The notes beneath the pieces were generated by a model, which was not told the origin of the DNA, ran no database searches, and saw only the letters and a list, made by a program, of their open reading frames with translations. A DNA stretch of 64,000 nt from Ketobacter sp036337295 (GTDB taxonomy: Bacteria > Pseudomonadota > Gammaproteobacteria > Pseudomonadales > Ketobacteraceae): positions 248,001-312,000 of the forward strand of contig JAYZEN010000009.1 in NCBI GenBank assembly GCA_036337295.1. The letters are read 5' to 3'. This document shows positions 18,648 through 26,517 of the stretch, piece after piece. Numbering within the stretch: the first letter of the stretch is position 1; each line of letters opens with the position of its first letter. Made by a program: the position numbers and the translations under genes.

Positions 18648-18695
18648 TAGCGAGGTGTGCTCCCAAACACAGAAACGCAATATTGTGATTTGTCA

Positions 18696-19655
18696 TTATG
18701 ATTTTTCGGTAGGGCAGGCGGCTACGAAGCGGTTGCGTCCGCTGGATTTCGCTTGATAAAGTGCCTTATCTGCTGAGTTTAGCAAGTCTGCGGATGTTTG
18801 CGTTGTCTGCGGTGTTAGCTGTGTTAGTGATGTATAGGCGGACAGTCCCAGGCTGATGGTGACTCGGTTACCACACTCGGCGTGCTTGTGGGGGATCGAC
18901 AGATCAAATACGGCCTGACGCAGTTTTTCGGCTATTTCCATAGCGCCCTGGGCATCGGTCTCCGGCAGCAGCACAATGAATTCCTCACCACCGTAGCGGG
19001 CCAGTAAATCCGCCGGTCGATGCAGTATGCTGCTGAGTGCCCGTGAAACCTGGCGCAGGCAGCGGTCACCTTCCGGATGACCATAATAATCGTTGTACTT
19101 CTTGAAATGGTCCACGTCGATCATGATGACGGACAGGGCCGAATGATTGCGTTGCGCGCGGGCCAGTTCCCGCTCGAACACGTAATCGAAGTGGCGACGG
19201 TTGGCAACCCGGGTCAACTCGTCTGTGCAGGCCAGCTGCAACAGCAGGTTGCTCTTGTGTTTTAGCGCCAGGTGATTGCGCAAACGGGCCTTTAGAATCG
19301 GCATGGAAAACGGTTTGCTGATGTAATCCACTGCTCCCAGGCAGAGCCCCTGTTCAATGTCGCGCTCGTTATCTTTGGCGGTGAGGAACACCACCGGGAT
19401 GTCGGTGGTTTCCCGGTTCGCTTTCAGACGTCGACAAGTTTCGTAACCATCGATTCCAGGCATCATGATATCCAACAGGATCAGGTCCGGTTTGATTTCA
19501 TTGGCCAGCCGATAACCTTCCTCACCGGACAGCGCAACCACCAGCTCGATATCCTCCTGTTGCAGGTTCTCAACCAGCACATCCAGATTGGCCGGGACAT
19601 CATCGACGATTAAAACCGTGGGTGTCTTGTAGCTGCTTTCGAAGGGAATCACCAT
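18696..19655 (-). CDS. Receiver-GGDEF response regulator (PleD-like, single receiver)
   Basis: A 319-residue protein: receiver domain (1-125; acidic pair at D18/D19, phospho-acceptor D62 in LLDIMMPG, conserved Lys in SKPF) and GGDEF domain (about 140-310) with active site GGEEF (222-226) and I-site RPAD (213-216). Phosphorylation should promote dimerisation and c-di-GMP synthesis, with product inhibition. It is the first gene of the operon with the TonB receptor, YfiR-like protein and histidine kinase, which is the obvious phospho-donor. Its upstream region has two 11-bp direct repeats (19730-19753), and a CTTATAG-rich region lies farther out. Confidence 0.92.
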   Translation of the reverse strand: MVIPFESSYKTPTVLIVDDVPANLDVLVENLQQEDIELVVALSGEEGYRLANEIKPDLILLDIMMPGIDGYETCRRLKANRETTDIPVVFLTAKDNERDIEQGLCLGAVDYISKPFSMPILKARLRNHLALKHKSNLLLQLACTDELTRVANRRHFDYVFERELARAQRNHSALSVIMIDVDHFKKYNDYYGHPEGDRCLRQVSRALSSILHRPADLLARYGGEEFIVLLPETDAQGAMEIAEKLRQAVFDLSIPHKHAECGNRVTISLGLSAYTSLTQLTPQTTQTSADLLNSADKALYQAKSSGRNRFVAACPTEKS

Positions 19656-19729
19656 GGAATACTACCACCTTGCTGTGTTTGCTCAGAATGTCGGTATGGA
19701 CTGATCGGCATGACCTGACATGACCATTA

Positions 19730-19753
19730 TCAAGTTTTACAGTCAAGTTTTAC
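19730..19753. repeat. Two 11-bp direct repeats upstream of the receiver-GGDEF gene
   Basis: TCAAGTTTTAC occurs at 19730-19740 and 19743-19753, a 13-bp period. The repeats lie 75-98 bp upstream of the receiver-GGDEF start, where a regulator could bind. The minus-strand reading also contains TTGACT, a possible -35 element. Confidence 0.35.
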
Positions 19754-19793
19754 GCCAACCCAAGAAGCGCCGTGAATTCAGAGGGTTAGTTGG

Positions 19794-19906
19794 ATATAAG
19801 ATTGCACTACCCACCGATGTCTTATAGAAAATTGGTCGGATCGCTTATAGTCGCTTATATTTATAACGGTGCTTATAGGTGCCCTTATATCTATGTACCC
19901 TTACAT
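19794..19906. promoter_or_regulatory. Array of CTTATAG-type heptamers upstream of the sigma54 activator gene
   Basis: Exact CTTATAG is found at 19821-19827, 19844-19850 and 19872-19878. Variants are CTTATAT at 19854-19860 and 19884-19890, CTTACAT at 19900-19906, and CTTATAT on the minus strand at 19794-19800. Spacings of the plus-strand copies are 23, 10, 18, 12 and 16 bp. The same heptamer recurs between the activator gene and its downstream neighbour. This is a candidate binding array for the activator encoded at 19937, with autoregulation. Confidence 0.6.
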
Positions 19907-19936
19907 CAAAATCCAATCGACACTGAGGAGTGATAC

Positions 19937-21484
19937 ATGCCTGCCAAGCCTACGGTACTGTTGGTGGACGATCAGCCGGAGAATCTGGATGTGTTGGTAA
20001 ACTATCTGGCGGACAGTGGGCTGGAGTTGGTGGTGGCGACGGAGGGTGAGCAGGCGCTGCAGCTGGCGGCGGAGTGTCAGCCGGACCTGGTCCTGCTGGA
20101 CGTGATGATGCCGGGGTTGAATGGCTTTCAGGTCTGTGAGCGATTGAAACAGGGGGCACAGACGCAGAGTGTCTGGGTGATCTTCATGAGCGCGCTCACC
20201 GATACCCAAAGCAAGGTCAAAGGCTTTGCCGCTGGCGCCATTGATTACGTGAGCAAACCGCTGCAGCGGGAAGAAGTACTGGCCCGCATCCAGGCGCACC
20301 TGACCATCCGTCAACAGCAGGCTGAACTGTTGCAGAAAAACCTGCAGCTGGAGGCATTGAATCGTGATCTTCAGCATCAAATGCAGCAACGGCAACGGGC
20401 AGAAGAGGCGCTGCACCTGGCCGATCAGAAGCTCTCAACCCTGACCCGGCAGGAGGCGGAACGTTGGGGCATTGATGCCTTTGTGGGACAAAGCCAGGTG
20501 ACCAAGGCCCTGTTGGATGAAGTTCGCAGCTTGCAGCGGGCGCCCAGTACCAATGTCCTGGTGCTGGGGGAAAGTGGGACCGGCAAGGAGTTGATTTCCC
20601 GTGCCATCCATTTCGGCAGCGCACGCAGCCAGAAGCCGTTTGTCGCAGTAAATTGTTCAGCGATTCCCACTGAACTGGCGGACGCCGAATTTTTTGGACA
20701 CATCAAAGGTGCCTATACCGGCGCGGTCAGCGATCGCCATGGTTACTTCGTGCAGGCGGATGGTGGCACGCTGTTTTTGGATGAAATTGGCGACATGCCA
20801 TCTGCGTTGCAAGCCAAGTTGCTGCGCGTACTGGAGGATGGTTTGGTGACGCCGATCGGAGGCCGCCAGAGCCGTAAGGTGGACGTGAGGGTAGTGGCAG
20901 CCACCAATGTGAATCTACTGGAAAAAGTGCGGGAAAAGGCGTTTCGCCAGGATTTGTTTTTTCGTCTGGCGGGTTATCAGATTGCGGTGCCGCCCCTGCG
21001 CAACCGGGTCAGCGATATTCCGTTACTGGTAGAACATTTTCTCCTGCAGTTGGGCAGCCAGATGGGGCGGGAGCGCCCGACTATCACTCGGGAGGCGATG
21101 CAGGCACTGAGCGCGTACGCCTACCCCGGCAACGTGCGGGAATTACGCAATCTGGTGGAGTACGCCCTGATCGCCAGTCGCGGCAGACAGATCGATGTAG
21201 CGCATCTGCATTTTCTTCAGCAGGAGACCGTGCCAGGCCTGGGCGTCGATGTCTGCTCGGCTGGAAATGCATTCGACCCGGAGGATAACGGTACCGCGCC
21301 TGACAATCAGGAGGAGTCACTGCTGGCCTATACCCGCGAACATGGACGGGTTGATAACACCTCTGCACAGGCGTTGTTGGGGGTCAGTCACAGCCGTGCC
21401 TCCTACTTGCTTAAAAAGCTGCATAAAGAAGGGCAGTTGGCCAAGCAGGGACAGCGGCGCTGGAGTTACTACGTCGCCCAATAG
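19937..21484 (+). CDS. Sigma54-dependent response regulator with unusual C-terminal DNA-binding domain
   Basis: A 515-residue enhancer-binding protein: receiver domain (1-120, phospho-acceptor D55, Lys in SKPL), coiled coil (about 122-172), and AAA+ sigma54-interaction domain with Walker A GESGTGKE (211-218), the sigma54-contact loop GAYTGA (258-263; Tyr in place of Phe) and Walker B LFLDEIGD. The C-terminus (about 450-515) is not an obvious Fis-type helix-turn-helix; GVSHSRASYLLKKLHKEGQL followed by QRRWSYY looks like a winged helix. It starts behind GAGGAG. No histidine kinase is adjacent on this strand; the kinase at 14428 is a possible partner. CTTATAG repeats flank the gene. Confidence 0.9.
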   Translation: MPAKPTVLLVDDQPENLDVLVNYLADSGLELVVATEGEQALQLAAECQPDLVLLDVMMPGLNGFQVCERLKQGAQTQSVWVIFMSALTDTQSKVKGFAAGAIDYVSKPLQREEVLARIQAHLTIRQQQAELLQKNLQLEALNRDLQHQMQQRQRAEEALHLADQKLSTLTRQEAERWGIDAFVGQSQVTKALLDEVRSLQRAPSTNVLVLGESGTGKELISRAIHFGSARSQKPFVAVNCSAIPTELADAEFFGHIKGAYTGAVSDRHGYFVQADGGTLFLDEIGDMPSALQAKLLRVLEDGLVTPIGGRQSRKVDVRVVAATNVNLLEKVREKAFRQDLFFRLAGYQIAVPPLRNRVSDIPLLVEHFLLQLGSQMGRERPTITREAMQALSAYAYPGNVRELRNLVEYALIASRGRQIDVAHLHFLQQETVPGLGVDVCSAGNAFDPEDNGTAPDNQEESLLAYTREHGRVDNTSAQALLGVSHSRASYLLKKLHKEGQLAKQGQRRWSYYVAQ

Positions 21485-21512
21485 CCTCGTGATCCGTAAT
21501 AAGAGAATGCTA

Positions 21513-21551
21513 CCTATAGCGCTTATAGTTGGCTGTGCCGGTTACTTATAG
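21513..21551. promoter_or_regulatory. CTTATAG sites upstream of the YHYH gene (putative enhancer)
   Basis: Exact CTTATAG at 21522-21528 and 21545-21551, 23 bp apart as for the first pair near 19821, plus CCTATAG at 21513-21519. They lie about 50-90 bp upstream of a sigma54-type promoter, where an activator of this class would normally bind. Confidence 0.6.
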
Positions 21552-21599
21552 TCAGCGGTGAGCGTTGATAATGCATTGAAACCCCTTCATTAATTTTCG

Positions 21600-21616
21600 T
21601 TGGTACAATTTCTGCT
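21600..21616 (+). promoter_or_regulatory. Candidate sigma54 (-24/-12) promoter
   Basis: TTGGTACAATTTCTGCT has GG at 21602-21603 and GC at 21614-21615, exactly ten bases apart. Against the consensus TGGCAC-N5-TTGC it reads TGGTAC-N5-CTGC, one mismatch in each half. It lies 73 bp before the lipoprotein start codon. Transcription would be expected to begin near 21627. Confidence 0.6.
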
Positions 21617-21652
21617 CAATATGCCCCCGGTAACGTGGACGATATCGCTGTG

Positions 21653-21659
21653 CTTATAG
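21653..21659. promoter_or_regulatory. CTTATAG heptamer in the YHYH gene leader
   Basis: A further exact copy of the heptamer lies between the sigma54-type promoter and the start codon at 21689. It would be within the transcribed leader if that promoter is used, so it may serve as a repressing or secondary site. Confidence 0.4.
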
Positions 21660-21688
21660 CGATGCATAACCAAACGGGTAGGCAAACT

Positions 21689-23860
21689 ATGAGAATAACC
21701 AAGGCTTCACCAGCGTCGTTTATGGCGCGTTCATTCCTTGTGCTGGCTTCGCTGTCAGTGATGTCCTGTGGCGGCGGCGGAGGAGGTTCCGGCTCGAACG
21801 ATGGGGCTTCAAGCGATGAGGATGCAGCGGAAAGCTATACCGTTTCCGCCAGTGTGATGAAAGGTCCGGTGGACGGAGCGGCTTGTGAGTTGTATGGCAT
21901 CTCGGAGGCGGGTGAGAGCGGCGACATGCTGGCCAGCGGTGCCAGCGTCGACGGAGCGGTGAGCTTCACCATCAGTGAGACTGGCAACCATCTGGTGGTG
22001 TGCAGCGGCGGTACCTATACCGACGAAGCCACCGGCGCCACACTGACTGCACCTCAACTTCGAGCGGTCGTATCCACCCACGGTGATGCCGAGGTGACGG
22101 TGAGCCCATTGACGGAGCTGGCGGTGAGCTTGGCTGCCGATCTCAATCAGGTGGACAACGATACCGTGGCGGACGCATTTGGTTTGAGCGGTGTGGATAT
22201 TGCAGCAACGGTGCCCACAGATCTGAACGCTGTGTCGGCAGCCGATGATGCTGCAGGCAACTATGGCACTGTGCTTGCCATTGTCTCGCAGTACCAGAGT
22301 GATCAGGGTTCCACATTGCAGCAGGCGCTGGACACCCTCACTACGGACTTGTCGGATGGCACATTTTCGCCTGATCGCAAAACCGATCTGTCCGCTGCAG
22401 CCACCAACCTGAGCAGTTCATCGGTGAGTGGCAATGTGAACAGCACGGTGGTGTCTGACCTGGTCAGCGATATTCAGGACTATGAGGACAATACGGCGCC
22501 GGTGGCCATTGCCGGTGCCGATGTGACTGCGCCCACCGGTTCCAGGGTGGATCTGGATGGCAGTGCCAGTTCGGATCAGGACAATGATAGCCTGGCTTAC
22601 AGTTGGACATTCAGTTCGTTGCCTCAGGGCAGTGCCGCCAGTATCAGTAACAGCGGTTCCGTGATGCCGAGCTTTGTCCCGGATGTGGAAGGCGACTACA
22701 TTGTACAGCTGATGGTAAATGACGGCGAAGATACGCACAGTGATGTCGTTACGGTGACCGCAGACACCAAAACCTGGGTCATCAACAATAGTGAATCTGG
22801 CGCGTATATCGATGCACTGGTGAACGTCCAGTCTGTGACGGAGACGTCCATCGGTCCGAATGCGTTCTATCTGGTGTCGGCGTCCGGTGTGCCCAACTAC
22901 AGTGTGGTGATGACCCAGGCAGATATAGATGTGCTCAACAGCCGTCCGGAAGCGGCCTCCGATTTCGATAATGGTCAAACCACTGCACAAGCAGGGGACA
23001 CCATCGTCTTCGGAGAAGATCTGGGTTATAACATCACCCGTGTCGGTTGTGATCTGGGGTATTGGCCGCCGGGACCGGCGTGCCCATCCGATCAGCAGCG
23101 GGAGGCGCGAATTCCTGCCAGCCCCAGTCCGGCGGAAAGCGATTGCGCCACCAGCATCAACACCATGGGGCTGATGTTGAACGGCACCTCACTCTACAAT
23201 TGGTCTGATGGTGTCAGTTACAACAACGAAAGTGTCTGGCGCCAGCTCGCTCCTGAATTTGAAATCTACGATGTGGACATCTGCAGTGGTCATGCCCAGA
23301 CACAGGGGGACTACCATCACCATATGTTTTCCCCTTGTCTGGCGGAGTTGTTCGGTGATGCCGGCCAAGCCCATTCCCCGATTTATGGTTATGCCGCGGA
23401 CGGCTATCCTGTCTATGGACCCTATCATGCCAAGGGCGTTCTGGCCAAAAGTGCCTGGGTGAAGCGGGACTACAGTGACACCAATGCCGGTGGTTGTGGT
23501 GATGGAGCGCGTTCCTGCCTGTTGGCTGATCAGTACGATCTGTCCCAGGGTGTGATCTCAACCAATTATCCAGGGCCCGGTGTCAACGAAACGGTGGTTT
23601 CCAATTCCGGCAATGAGTTTGTGGCAGCATCCGGCTACTACTATGAGGATTATTACTTCGACGCCAGTCTTACTGCGTTGGGAAATGAATATCTCGATGA
23701 GCACAACGGTCATAGCCACGACAACCTGGGCTACCACTACCATACCACTGTGGTGGACAACAACGGCAATCTTGAGCCGGTTTTCCCTTATAACATCGGC
23801 CCTACTTTTTACGGTGATACACCGGGGGGCTCCGTATACACCTGTCAGCAACTACCGTGA
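21689..23860 (+). CDS. YHYH-domain lipoprotein
   Basis: A 723-residue secreted lipoprotein. The signal peptide ends VMSC (Cys27), followed by a Gly/Ser linker. About 45-285 is a region with TxxExAVSLA-type helices typical of bacterial surface lipoproteins. About 285-370 resembles a PKD/cadherin-like beta domain (VDLDGSASSDQDNDSL). The C-terminal half (about 380-720) is a YHYH domain, with DYHHHMFSPC, YGYAADGYPVYGPY and LGYHYH. YHYH proteins are often found near copper-related or surface genes; metal binding by the His-rich motifs is plausible but unproven. The start ATG at 21689 gives the signal peptide directly; an upstream in-frame GTG at 21635 is less likely. It is probably co-transcribed with the 165-aa gene after it. 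Confidence 0.85.
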   Translation: MRITKASPASFMARSFLVLASLSVMSCGGGGGGSGSNDGASSDEDAAESYTVSASVMKGPVDGAACELYGISEAGESGDMLASGASVDGAVSFTISETGNHLVVCSGGTYTDEATGATLTAPQLRAVVSTHGDAEVTVSPLTELAVSLAADLNQVDNDTVADAFGLSGVDIAATVPTDLNAVSAADDAAGNYGTVLAIVSQYQSDQGSTLQQALDTLTTDLSDGTFSPDRKTDLSAAATNLSSSSVSGNVNSTVVSDLVSDIQDYEDNTAPVAIAGADVTAPTGSRVDLDGSASSDQDNDSLAYSWTFSSLPQGSAASISNSGSVMPSFVPDVEGDYIVQLMVNDGEDTHSDVVTVTADTKTWVINNSESGAYIDALVNVQSVTETSIGPNAFYLVSASGVPNYSVVMTQADIDVLNSRPEAASDFDNGQTTAQAGDTIVFGEDLGYNITRVGCDLGYWPPGPACPSDQQREARIPASPSPAESDCATSINTMGLMLNGTSLYNWSDGVSYNNESVWRQLAPEFEIYDVDICSGHAQTQGDYHHHMFSPCLAELFGDAGQAHSPIYGYAADGYPVYGPYHAKGVLAKSAWVKRDYSDTNAGGCGDGARSCLLADQYDLSQGVISTNYPGPGVNETVVSNSGNEFVAASGYYYEDYYFDASLTALGNEYLDEHNGHSHDNLGYHYHTTVVDNNGNLEPVFPYNIGPTFYGDTPGGSVYTCQQLP

Positions 23861-23871
23861 GGGGAGAGACC

Positions 23872-24369
23872 ATGAATGCATTGGTAAAATTCGTATTGGT
23901 GGCATGGGTGTTACTCTGCGGCTGGGCAGGGATGGCCTGGGCGCAATCACCCGCGCCTATGGAGCATGAACACTCAATGGTGCAGATGCCGGCGGGAGCG
24001 CTGAATCCAAAACTGAATATTCATCTTACACGGGACCAGAAGTCAGGTTACAACCTGGTCATTGAAACGGAGAACTTTCAGCTGGAGCCCCCTGAGCAGG
24101 CGAACAACGCCCCGGCCAACCTGCTGGAAGGGCATGCACATATTTTCATTAATGGCGAAAAAATCTATCGTGCCTACGGCCCCCACATTCATTTACCGGG
24201 ATCGCTCTTCAAGCCTGGGGTGAATCAGATTATGGTGTCCCTTAACGATCATGAACACAACACCTGGTCACAAGGCGCGCGGATGGTGATGTCCACGCTG
24301 GTGATTGACACCAGCAAGCCGGTGTTTCTTCAACACAAGTTCTCAACGTTCAGTCAGACTACCCGGTAG
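23872..24369 (+). CDS. Secreted His-rich protein of unknown function
   Basis: A 165-residue protein with a signal peptide (about 1-26, ending AWA). The mature part starts with a His/Met-rich stretch (MEHEHSMVQM) and contains an all-beta region with GHAHIFINGEKIYRAYGPHIHLPG and NDHEHNTWSQ. The many His residues suggest metal binding, and the fold could be cupredoxin-like; both are inferences. The start is set by GGGGAGAG just upstream. It begins 11 bases after the YHYH gene stop, so the two form an operon and may act together at the cell surface. Confidence 0.75.
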   Translation: MNALVKFVLVAWVLLCGWAGMAWAQSPAPMEHEHSMVQMPAGALNPKLNIHLTRDQKSGYNLVIETENFQLEPPEQANNAPANLLEGHAHIFINGEKIYRAYGPHIHLPGSLFKPGVNQIMVSLNDHEHNTWSQGARMVMSTLVIDTSKPVFLQHKFSTFSQTTR

Positions 24370-24393
24370 CCTGAGTCGGTTGTGGTTGTGCGT

Positions 24394-24765
24394 TTATCCA
24401 AATAACATTTCATTCAACATGCGCCCCGGTGCCAGCGCCCCCAGTGCGGCACCGACGGCGCCCAGATAGGCGCCTACGGCAAAGGCTTTGTGGCGCCGCA
24501 GGTTGCCGGACCTGGCACCCTGCACCGACATCACCACGCAAAAGATGACCCAAATAGATAACAGGTGGATGGGGCTGTAGCCCAACAGCCAATCCATATT
24601 CAAAAGGCCGGTAATCCAGAAGGAGGATACCGACACCACCAGCATCGCCAGCATCCAGGTCCAGCCAATCCCTTTGTGCAGTGGTGTCCCTTTTCTCAGT
24701 GCCAATTGCAGCCCACCGGATAGCAATACCCAAACGGCGGCAAGCAGATGAATATAATTTGCCAT
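24394..24765 (-). CDS. DUF2306-type small membrane protein
   Basis: A 123-residue protein with four predicted membrane helices (roughly 4-20, 35-53, 64-84, 94-114) and the family-like segments LHKGIGWTWML and NLRRHKAFAVGAYLGA. It resembles DUF2306 integral membrane proteins of unknown function. The start at 24763-24765 is set by AGGGAGG; the frame remains open upstream but has no support there. It follows the CrtI-like oxidoreductase gene by 25 bp and is probably co-transcribed with it. Confidence 0.8.
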   Translation of the reverse strand: MANYIHLLAAVWVLLSGGLQLALRKGTPLHKGIGWTWMLAMLVVSVSSFWITGLLNMDWLLGYSPIHLLSIWVIFCVVMSVQGARSGNLRRHKAFAVGAYLGAVGAALGALAPGRMLNEMLFG

Positions 24766-24790
24766 AGAGTCCTCCCTGACCTGAAACGGA

Positions 24791-26416
24791 TCAAATGGTT
24801 TGCGCTGCACCCAGTGACGTGCTGCTGTCCTCCGCCTGGCGGGCGTCCCATTTCTTCGCCTGCTTGGCGGCGTTGGCACCGGACAGAATGGCCCCCACAA
24901 AACCGCCACCATGACTGCCGAAGGCGGATGCCAGGAACAGTCCGGGTATCGCGGTTCGGGTGGTGGGCGGCTTGGATTGAATGAACGGTGCGTTCTGGGC
25001 GAAACCGTAGGTCGCCCCCATGGGGGTATTGAGATATTCGTTCATGGTGCGGGCGGTGCCCATTTCATGGAACACAATGTGCTGACCCAGCCCGGGGAAC
25101 TGGCGGTCCAGGTCCTTGAGCAGGGCTTTTTCCCAGGCGTCTTTTTTCGTGTAGTAATCTTCTTCCGACAATGACTGCCAGTTAGTCATATCATCAATTC
25201 CGCACAGCACGGCAAAGTGTCGACCCTTCTCGTTCATGCCGGTGTCCAGCTTACTGTAATCGGTGAACACATAACCGGGCATGGTCTTACCCGGCATCTC
25301 TGCAAACGCGGTTTTGAAATTGGCGTAATCATTGAAGTTTCGGCAATGCTCCGGCACCACGAAGGTGGCGTAGTCGGTGACGCCGAATTCCCGGGGATCG
25401 CGGTCCATTCCAACAAACAACACCCACAAAGCAGGGGAGAGCGGGCGCCCCTCATAGGGCTGCATAAAGGCAGCCTGTTTTGAGTCCGGCAGCATGTTCT
25501 GCAGAATATTTGGCGCGGCATTGCCGAAAATCAGGGGCGCATAGTCGCTGCGTGGCAGTTTGTCCTTGGGGTCCCGGCGTTTGCCGATGGTGAGGTTTTT
25601 CTCATGGGTCACCCCTTGCACCTGGCCCTGCGCGTCCAGCAGGATGTCGGTTACGGTGCGGCGGATCAGCGCCTCGCCGCCGTTTTCCCTGATGATGTCA
25701 ATGAGGGCATCGCTCAGCGTCTGGGAGCCGCCCTTGATGTAATAGCCACCGCCTTCGTGGTAGGAGCCCTGGGCAATGGCGTAGAACAGGGCCGACAGCT
25801 CCTGGGGGCGGTCGCTGTAATAGCCGATATTGGCAGCCAGGTAGAACTTGATGTCCTCGTCGTTCCCAAACAGCTCGTCAAACAATTGCGACACGGTCAT
25901 TTTGTTGTATTTGAACATGGCGCGGAACTTCAGCGGCATGATGGGCCCGTTGCGCAGCCACCACCAGCGGGTTTTATTGGCGTTGACGAAGTGAAATATG
26001 TTGCTGCGGACTTCGTGCAGAATCTGGAAATAACGCAGGATACTGCGTTTGTGTTGGGGGAACAGACGCAGGGCGGCCGCTTTGGCCTCATTCCAGCCTT
26101 CCGGCATCACCTGCTGTGGCCCACCGCTCTTTTTGACCGCGAAAAAGGTGGGCACCGGCAGGCGCTCAACGCGATCGTCCAGTTTCAGCTGGTGCCATAC
26201 CTGGGGCAGGAGATCCAGGTGACCAAACCCGCACAGCTCGTGTAAGCCCACTTCAATGTTCAGGTGCTTGCGGTTGTAAACGGTGGCGGCACCGCCGAAC
26301 TTGTCATGGCGCTCAATCACCAGTACCCGCTTGCCCTGTTGTGCGTACAGGGCGCCGGCGGTGAGCCCGCCCAGGCCGGATCCAATCACAATGGCGTCGT
26401 AGTGGGGGTGAGTCAT
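24791..26416 (-). CDS. CrtI / retinol saturase-like FAD-dependent oxidoreductase
   Basis: A 541-residue flavoprotein. The N-terminal dinucleotide-binding motif is VIGSGLGGLTAGALYAQQG, followed by the acidic ribose-binding position in VLVIERHDKFGG. The C-terminal FAD contact is LFLASAFGSHGGGFVGAILSGANAA. The family includes phytoene desaturases and retinol saturase, acting on C=C bonds of polyenes or lipids. No carotenoid genes are near, so a carotenoid substrate is not supported. The start MTHPHYDA at 26416 follows GGAGAT. It is divergent from a PadR regulator, and a palindrome lies in the shared promoter. Confidence 0.88.
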   Translation of the reverse strand: MTHPHYDAIVIGSGLGGLTAGALYAQQGKRVLVIERHDKFGGAATVYNRKHLNIEVGLHELCGFGHLDLLPQVWHQLKLDDRVERLPVPTFFAVKKSGGPQQVMPEGWNEAKAAALRLFPQHKRSILRYFQILHEVRSNIFHFVNANKTRWWWLRNGPIMPLKFRAMFKYNKMTVSQLFDELFGNDEDIKFYLAANIGYYSDRPQELSALFYAIAQGSYHEGGGYYIKGGSQTLSDALIDIIRENGGEALIRRTVTDILLDAQGQVQGVTHEKNLTIGKRRDPKDKLPRSDYAPLIFGNAAPNILQNMLPDSKQAAFMQPYEGRPLSPALWVLFVGMDRDPREFGVTDYATFVVPEHCRNFNDYANFKTAFAEMPGKTMPGYVFTDYSKLDTGMNEKGRHFAVLCGIDDMTNWQSLSEEDYYTKKDAWEKALLKDLDRQFPGLGQHIVFHEMGTARTMNEYLNTPMGATYGFAQNAPFIQSKPPTTRTAIPGLFLASAFGSHGGGFVGAILSGANAAKQAKKWDARQAEDSSTSLGAAQTI

Positions 26417-26482
26417 GCTGATCTCCAGGATATGCATCATGTGGCATAGAGGCTATCACCCCTGGCACCCATATGCAACATG

Positions 26483-26507
26483 AGTCATAATGTGCCACTT
26501 GATGACT
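26483..26507. promoter_or_regulatory. 25-bp imperfect palindrome, candidate PadR operator
   Basis: Arms AGTCAT (26483-26488) and ATGACT (26502-26507) are perfect inverted repeats, and the centre GTGCCAC (26492-26498) is itself a palindrome. Overall only a few positions of the 25 bp are unmatched. It lies 10 bp before the padR start and 66 bp from the oxidoreductase start, so it could repress both genes. Confidence 0.55.
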
Positions 26508-26517
26508 GAGGTACAGC

